A stretch of DNA of 64,000 bases from Enterobacter sp. C2 (lineage in GTDB: Bacteria; Pseudomonadota; Gammaproteobacteria; Enterobacterales; Enterobacteriaceae), in contig NZ_CP082269.1 in the NCBI RefSeq assembly GCF_019880405.1, positions 3,100,001 to 3,164,000 on the forward strand, written 5' to 3'. Every line of letters starts with the position of its first letter. The stretch's first letter is position 1. Shown one piece after another: positions 59,611 to 64,000 of the stretch. A model generated the notes under the pieces. The model saw nothing but the letters and a program-made list of their open reading frames with translations, had not been told where the DNA came from and searched no databases. A program made the position numbers and the translations under genes.

Positions 59611-60479
59611 CGCTCAATAAAAGGGGATTTCTTCACGCCTGCCACGTTCACCGGCAGGGTGAAGATGGCCCCGGAGAGCGGAAACTTCGCCAGCTCGTCC
59701 GGCTTCATATTCTCCCGGGTGGTGGTGATAAACAGCGTCTTCATATCTTCGCCGCCAAAGCACACCATCGTCGGGCAGCGCACCGGCAGGCGATACTCTT
59801 CCAGCTGCTCGCCCTCGGGAGAGAAACGTGCGATGCGCCAGCCGTCGTACAGCGCGCTCCAGTAGCAGCCCTCAACGTCCGTTGCCGCTCCGTCCGGCTG
59901 CCCCTCCTCTTTTTTAAAGGTGCGGAACACCTCGCGCGTGCCGGGCTCGCCCTGCTCATCCAGCGGTGTGCGGTAGATCACCTCCTGCGGCGTGTCGGAG
60001 GTATACATCCACTCCCCGTCCGGGCTAAAGGCTAATCCGTTGGCCCCACGGATATCGCACTGGATCACCTTTGGGGTCAGATCGTTATCGATCCGCATCA
60101 GCAGCGCACCGTTGTAATCCTGCGGTGCCCAGAACGTGCCAGCGTAAAAACGCCCAGCATGATCGGTCCCACCGTCGTTAAAGCGCGCCAGCTCCGGATT
60201 AGAGGGGTTATCACACACTTTTTGAGTCAGCAGGCCGCGCTTGTCCGCCAGCCAGATGGCACTACGCATCGCAACGATGAAACCGCCCTTCTCGCGCAGG
60301 GCAAAGCAGCCCACCTCTTCCGGAAACCGCAGCACGGTATGCTCAGCGGAGGCCAGATGGTAACGGTGGATCTCCCCCTCCAGAATATCGGCCCAGTACA
60401 GCGCCTGTTCCGATTCGCTCCAGACAGGACATTCCGGCAGATGGCCGGTGTAATCAAACAGCAGTTGCGGCTCAGCCAT
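59607..60479 (-). CDS. SMP-30/gluconolactonase-family protein
   Basis: A 290-residue six-bladed beta-propeller of the SMP-30/LRE family. [21 protein letters not shown] holds the first metal-binding Glu, [17 protein letters not shown] the Asn/Asp pair, and [19 protein letters not shown] the final motif. Members hydrolyse sugar lactones; the substrate here is unknown. The ATG at 60479 has GGGAG six bases before it. The gene sits between convergent pheA and tyrA, absent in E. coli, and its ribosome site lies just after the tyrA terminator. Confidence 0.88.
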   Translation of the reverse strand: MAEPQLLFDYTGHLPECPVWSESEQALYWADILEGEIHRYHLASAEHTVLRFPEEVGCFALREKGGFIVAMRSAIWLADKRGLLTQKVCDNPSNPELARFNDGGTDHAGRFYAGTFWAPQDYNGALLMRIDNDLTPKVIQCDIRGANGLAFSPDGEWMYTSDTPQEVIYRTPLDEQGEPGTREVFRTFKKEEGQPDGAATDVEGCYWSALYDGWRIARFSPEGEQLEEYRLPVRCPTMVCFGGEDMKTLFITTTRENMKPDELAKFPLSGAIFTLPVNVAGVKKSPFIER

Positions 60480-60496
60480 AGAGACTCCCATACAGT

Positions 60497-60524
60497 AAAA
60501 AGGCCAGCGGGTAACCCACTGGCC
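60497..60524 (-). terminator. Terminator of aroF-tyrA
   Basis: GGCCAGTGGG-TTA-CCCGCTGGCC followed by T5 on the minus strand, 24 bases after the tyrA stop. It lies immediately before the ribosome site of the lactonase gene. Confidence 0.85.
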
Positions 60525-60547
60525 TTAAAGTATATACAGCTTTTAAC

Positions 60548-61669
60548 CTATTGACGGTTGTCGTTTGCCTGACGCAGCAGCACCCGACTTTCGCTCTGGA
60601 AGCGCTGGGCGTAGTCGCCAAACCAGTGCTCAACCTTGCGGAAGCTATCGATAAACGCCTGCTTGTTGCCCTGCTCCAGCAGCTCAATCGCTTCGCCAAA
60701 GCGCTGGTAGTAGCGCTTGATCAGCGCCAGGTTACTCTCCGAGGCCATAATGATGTCCGCGTAGAGCTGCGGATCCTGGGCAAACAGTCGCCCGACCATT
60801 GCCAGCTCCAGACGGTAGATGGGCGAGGAGAGCGCCAGCAGCTGCTCCAGCTGCACGTTCTCTTCCGCCAGATGCAGGCCGTAGGCAAAGGTAGCAAAGT
60901 GGCGCAGCGCCTGAATAAACGCCATGTTCTGATCGTGCTCGACAGCGCTGATACGGTGCAAACGGGCACCCCAAACCTGAATCTGCTCCAGCAGCCACTG
61001 GTAGGCTTCCGGCTTGCGTCCGTCGCAGTAGACCACCACCTGCTTCGCCAGGCTGCCGCTGTCCGGGCCGAACATCGGATGCAGCCCTAGTACGGGGCCT
61101 TTATGCACGCTCAGCATGGCCTGCAACGGCCCGCTTTTTACCGAGGCCAGATCGACAAGGATGCAATCCTCCGGCAGCGGCGGCAGCGAAGCAATCACCT
61201 GCTCGGTGACATGAATAGGCACGCTGACGATCACCATCCCGGCGTCGGCGACAATATTGCCCGCCTGCGCCCAGTCATCTTTCTCAAGTATTCGCACCTG
61301 GTAGCCGGAGAGGGTCAGCATCTTCTCAAACAGCCGGCCCATTTGGCCGCTGCCGCCCACAATCACCACCGGACGCAGCGTCGGACAGAGGGTTTTGAAC
61401 CCTTTATCGTTCTCGCTAGAGTAGGATTCACGCATCACACGCCTGAGCACGTCCTCAATCAGATCCGGCGGCACGCCAAGCGACTCGGCCTCCTGACGAC
61501 GAGAAGCCAGCATAGCGGCCTCACGCTCTGGCACGTAAATCGGCAGGCCATATTTACTCTTAACCTCGCCGACCTCGGCCACCAGATCCAGACGCTTCGC
61601 CAGCAGGGCCAGCAGCGCCTTATCTACTTCATCAATTTGATCGCGCAGCGCGGTCAATTCAGCAACCAT
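60548..61669 (-). CDS. tyrA: Bifunctional chorismate mutase/prephenate dehydrogenase
   Basis: TyrA makes 4-hydroxyphenylpyruvate. 373 residues: chorismate mutase domain (1 to about 90; [20 protein letters not shown]) and an NAD-dependent prephenate dehydrogenase domain with [17 protein letters not shown]. Feedback inhibited by Tyr in E. coli. It follows aroF by nine bases. Confidence 0.98.
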   Translation of the reverse strand: MVAELTALRDQIDEVDKALLALLAKRLDLVAEVGEVKSKYGLPIYVPEREAAMLASRRQEAESLGVPPDLIEDVLRRVMRESYSSENDKGFKTLCPTLRPVVIVGGSGQMGRLFEKMLTLSGYQVRILEKDDWAQAGNIVADAGMVIVSVPIHVTEQVIASLPPLPEDCILVDLASVKSGPLQAMLSVHKGPVLGLHPMFGPDSGSLAKQVVVYCDGRKPEAYQWLLEQIQVWGARLHRISAVEHDQNMAFIQALRHFATFAYGLHLAEENVQLEQLLALSSPIYRLELAMVGRLFAQDPQLYADIIMASESNLALIKRYYQRFGEAIELLEQGNKQAFIDSFRKVEHWFGDYAQRFQSESRVLLRQANDNRQ

Positions 61670-61678
61670 AACAACCTC

Positions 61679-62749
61679 TTAAGCCAGACGTGCTGCCAGA
61701 TGCCCACGCAGATGTTGGTTAATCTCACGCAGCAGCGCGTCGGTGGTCTCCCAGCTGATGCAGGCATCGGTCACGGAGACGCCATATTTCATATCACCGC
61801 GTGGCTGCTCGGACGATTGATTACCTTCATGAATATTACTCTCGATCATCAGGCCAATGAGCGACCGGTTACCATCTTTGATTTGCGCCACGACGGATTC
61901 AGCTACCGCAGGCTGGCGGCGGTAGTCTTTATTGGAGTTACCGTGGCTGCAGTCTACCATCAGGGCTGGCTTCAGGCCCGCCTGAGTCATCTCTTTCTCG
62001 CACTGCGCCACGTCAGCCGGGCTGTAGTTTGGCGCTTTGCCGCCGCGCAGGATCACGTGTCCGTCCGGGTTGCCTTGGGTTTGCAACAGGCACACCTGAC
62101 CTGCCTGGTTGATGCCCACAAAACGGTGCGGCATTGCCGCCGCGCGCATGGCGTTGATCGCCGTCGCCAGGCTGCCGTCGGTGCCGTTCTTAAACCCGAC
62201 CGGCATTGAGAGGCCAGAGGCCATTTCACGGTGGGTCTGGGACTCGGTAGTGCGTGCGCCGATGGCAGACCAGCTAAAGAGATCGCCCAGGTACTGCGGG
62301 CTGTTGGGATCCAGCGCTTCGGTTGCCAGCGGCAGGCCCATGCTGACCAGCTCCACCAGCAGGCTACGGGCAATTTTTAGCCCGGTTTCGACATCAAACG
62401 AACCGTCCATATGCGGATCGTTAATCAGCCCTTTCCAGCCAACGGTGGTACGGGGTTTTTCAAAATAGACGCGCATGACCAGGTAGAGGCTATCGCTGAC
62501 CTCCTCGGCAAGGGCTTTAAAGCGGTGAGCGTACTCAATAGCCGCCTGCGGATCGTGAATAGAGCAAGGCCCGCATACCACCAGCAAGCGCGGATCGCGC
62601 CCGGCAATGATGTCGGAGAGGGTCTGGCGCGATTGAGAGATCTGCGTCTCCTGCTCCGCCGTCAGCGGAAACTCCGCCTTCAGACGTTCCGGAGTGATTA
62701 AAACCTGCTCGTCGGCGATATGGACATTATTCAGCGCGTCTTTTTGCAT
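61679..62749 (-). CDS. aroF: 3-deoxy-7-phosphoheptulonate synthase, Tyr-sensitive
   Basis: AroF condenses phosphoenolpyruvate and erythrose 4-phosphate, the first step of aromatic synthesis. 356 residues of the class I type with LLVVCGPCSIHD and a conserved MVDCSHGNSNKDY. Linkage to tyrA and TyrR boxes identify the Tyr-regulated isozyme. Confidence 0.97.
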   Translation of the reverse strand: MQKDALNNVHIADEQVLITPERLKAEFPLTAEQETQISQSRQTLSDIIAGRDPRLLVVCGPCSIHDPQAAIEYAHRFKALAEEVSDSLYLVMRVYFEKPRTTVGWKGLINDPHMDGSFDVETGLKIARSLLVELVSMGLPLATEALDPNSPQYLGDLFSWSAIGARTTESQTHREMASGLSMPVGFKNGTDGSLATAINAMRAAAMPHRFVGINQAGQVCLLQTQGNPDGHVILRGGKAPNYSPADVAQCEKEMTQAGLKPALMVDCSHGNSNKDYRRQPAVAESVVAQIKDGNRSLIGLMIESNIHEGNQSSEQPRGDMKYGVSVTDACISWETTDALLREINQHLRGHLAARLA

Positions 62750-62852
62750 GATGGCGATCCTGGTCGTTCGTTGCGATAGTCTTTAGCGATAGTGTTCTCA
62801 GCAGAGAGTAATCTAACAGTATCACAATCGGTAAAGATTTCAATCCATAATA

Positions 62853-62923
62853 CGTACACAATTGTTTACACAACCCCTTAAAATGCAATTTAATTGTGTT
62901 TTTTACGTAAAGTAAAATGTACA
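62853..62923 (-). promoter_or_regulatory. TyrR boxes upstream of aroF
   Basis: CGTAAA-N6-TGTACA (62906-62923) matches the TyrR box TGTAAA-N6-TTTACA at 10 of 12 bases; CGTACA-N6-TTTACA (62853-62870) at 10 of 12. Centres are 53 bases apart. E. coli aroF has three boxes; a third was not clear. Confidence 0.65.
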
Positions 62924-62979
62924 TGAGCAACCTGACGGCAAACAGGCTACGCTATAATAAAAGAAAAAGGAGCACGATA

Positions 62980-63354
62980 ATGAAACCTGGAATGTACGCA
63001 CTCTTAGCCATTCTGCTGTCTGGCTGCTCGGTTGAACCCTATACACACGCTCCTACATGGACCGGCACCGACTGGTACAGCGCCGGGAAAGACGACGCCC
63101 TCTCTGGTGCGGTGGTCAAAGAGAACAAGGTCCTGGCTGCCGTGCACAATGACGCCGACGTTGATCGAAATCGCTATTTACAAGGCTATAAGGCAGGCTT
63201 GAAAAGGATCTGCCACGACGATTTTCTCTATGCCTGGGGTCGCGCGGGTAAAATCTACCCTGCTGGCTGCGACACGCAGGAGAGCGCCGCACAGCTGCGT
63301 AGCGCCTGGCAAGCCGGGATGGACGAAGGCACCCGCGACGCCGTTCTCAATTAA
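62980..63354 (+). CDS. yfiL: Lipoprotein YfiL
   Basis: 124 residues; signal peptide MKPGMYALLAILLSGCS with lipobox LSGC, then a DUF2799-type body (DWYSAGKDDALSGAV, GYKAGLKRICHDD). The ATG at 62980 has AAGGAG eight bases upstream; the longer frame from 62917 is rejected. Position after aroF matches E. coli yfiL. Function unknown. Confidence 0.85.
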   Translation: MKPGMYALLAILLSGCSVEPYTHAPTWTGTDWYSAGKDDALSGAVVKENKVLAAVHNDADVDRNRYLQGYKAGLKRICHDDFLYAWGRAGKIYPAGCDTQESAAQLRSAWQAGMDEGTRDAVLN

Positions 63355-63500
63355 CTGCCGGAATATTATTCAATCTGTGAATACGTCGAGATCACCCCTG
63401 ATCTATCCAGGGTAATATAACCACGATCTTAACAGGGTATATGCAGGTAAACGCTGTTTTTCTGCTACGTGTAATTATCAGCCGTCGTTGCGGGGAAATA

Positions 63501-64000
63501 ATGATGAATAGGGATCTTTCACGCCCAACTTTTAAACGTACCCTACGTCGAATCAATATTATTAACGTGATTATTACGATGACGCTGGTTTGGTTTCTTA
63601 TCTCCGTCACGTCAGTACTGACGTTAAAACAGTACGCCCTACGTAACTTAGAGCTGACGGGCGCGACCATGAGCCGCAATCTGGAATTTGCTCTTGCCCG
63701 CCATGATGCGGCCGCCGCTGCGGATACGCTCTCTATGCTTGGCCAGCGGGGGCTCTATAGTGCGGCGGAGGTACGGGATACAAAACAGCATGTGGTGGCG
63801 GGCTGGTCTTCGATGCCGGAGAGCAGCTATGACAAAGCCAGCGATCTGATCCGCCAGGGGCTGCTTCCCGACCCGGTTAGGCAGCCGATCATGCACGACG
63901 GTACCCAGATCGGCGAGCTGCATCTCACTGCTCAGGCCAGCCTGATTGGCCACTTTATTCTGCTCTCCCTCGGCGTGCTGACTGGATCTATCCTGTTTGC
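63501..64000 (+). CDS. dgcN: Diguanylate cyclase DgcN (YfiN), N-terminal part (3' end outside window)
   Basis: The frame from the paired ATGATG at 63501 stays open to the end of the window (about 166 residues). It shows a first membrane helix (VIITMTLVWFLISVTSVLTL), a periplasmic CHASE8-like domain (LARHDAAAAADTLSMLGQRG, LYSAAEVRD) and the start of the second helix. This matches E. coli YfiN, which makes c-di-GMP and halts cell division under reductive or envelope stress. The GGDEF domain is beyond the window. yfiR, its periplasmic repressor gene, is not between yfiL and this gene. Confidence 0.9.
   Translation, partial: MMNRDLSRPTFKRTLRRINIINVIITMTLVWFLISVTSVLTLKQYALRNLELTGATMSRNLEFALARHDAAAAADTLSMLGQRGLYSAAEVRDTKQHVVAGWSSMPESSYDKASDLIRQGLLPDPVRQPIMHDGTQIGELHLTAQASLIGHFILLSLGVLTGSILF

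Overview
The window is chromosomal DNA of a member of the Enterobacteriaceae, closest in gene order and protein sequence to the Enterobacter/Lelliottia/Leclercia side of the family rather than to E. coli itself. The backbone is the glyA to yfiN (dgcN) segment of the E. coli map, in the same order and orientation, with near-identical core proteins and one rRNA operon at the place of E. coli rrnG. All comparisons with E. coli are from memory; no search was run.

Layout. 1-947: 3' end of an FGGY sugar kinase overlapping a SIS-domain sugar-phosphate isomerase. 948-3313: AT-rich accessory block with a REP pair, an orphan PAAR type VI secretion effector and a small membrane protein, probably its immunity protein. 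3314-10113: glyA, hmp, glnB and the glrK-qseG-glrR two-component operon. 10114-10545: sRNA GlmY with a composite sigma70/sigma54 promoter, an IHF site and GlrR sites. 10546-16762: purL, mltF, tadA. 16823-20698: pgpC, a MurNAc uptake and catabolism pair (murP, murQ) and the divergent RpiR-family regulator yfhH. 20701-21961: an acyltransferase gene bracketed by a repeat of the yfhH 3' end. 22015-31652: yfhL, then acpS-pdxJ-recO-era-rnc-lepB-lepA and rseC-rseB-rseA-rpoE. 32037-44749: nadB, trmN, srmB, grcA, ung, yfiF, trxC, tapT, patZ, pssA, yfiM and a DUF4385 gene. 44869-46665: a thiamine-diphosphate oxidase of the PoxB type where E. coli has kgtP. 46722-52124: rRNA operon on the minus strand (16S, tRNA-Glu, 23S, 5S) with promoters P1/P2, boxA and terminator. 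52259-58162: clpB, pgeF, rluD, bamD, raiA. 58228-62749: the pheL-pheA attenuated operon facing the aroF-tyrA operon, with an SMP-30/gluconolactonase gene between them. 62980-64000: lipoprotein yfiL and the 5' part of the diguanylate cyclase gene dgcN, without yfiR between them.

How the parts work together. Several envelope systems sit side by side: the sigma-E circuit (rpoE, rseA, rseB), the GlrK/GlrR-GlmY route that controls amino-sugar synthesis, MurNAc recovery (murPQ), peptidoglycan editing (pgeF), outer-membrane assembly (bamD) and phospholipid synthesis (pssA, pgpC). Many regulatory sites are readable and agree with those known in E. coli: PurR at glyA and purL, NsrR at hmp, GlrR/IHF/sigma54 at glmY, the RNase III stem before rnc, the sigma-E promoter of rpoE, a NadR box at nadB, tandem FNR sites at grcA, the sigma32 promoter of clpB, a class II CRP site at raiA, the pheA attenuator and TyrR boxes at aroF.

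I see no clearly new large system. The parts most worth a second look are the accessory insertions: the PAAR effector/immunity pair with a coupled 33-codon upstream frame, the acyltransferase insertion marked by the yfhH-end repeat, the murQ-yfhH operators that suggest a role for YfhH, the lactonase gene between pheA and tyrA, and the loss of yfiR.
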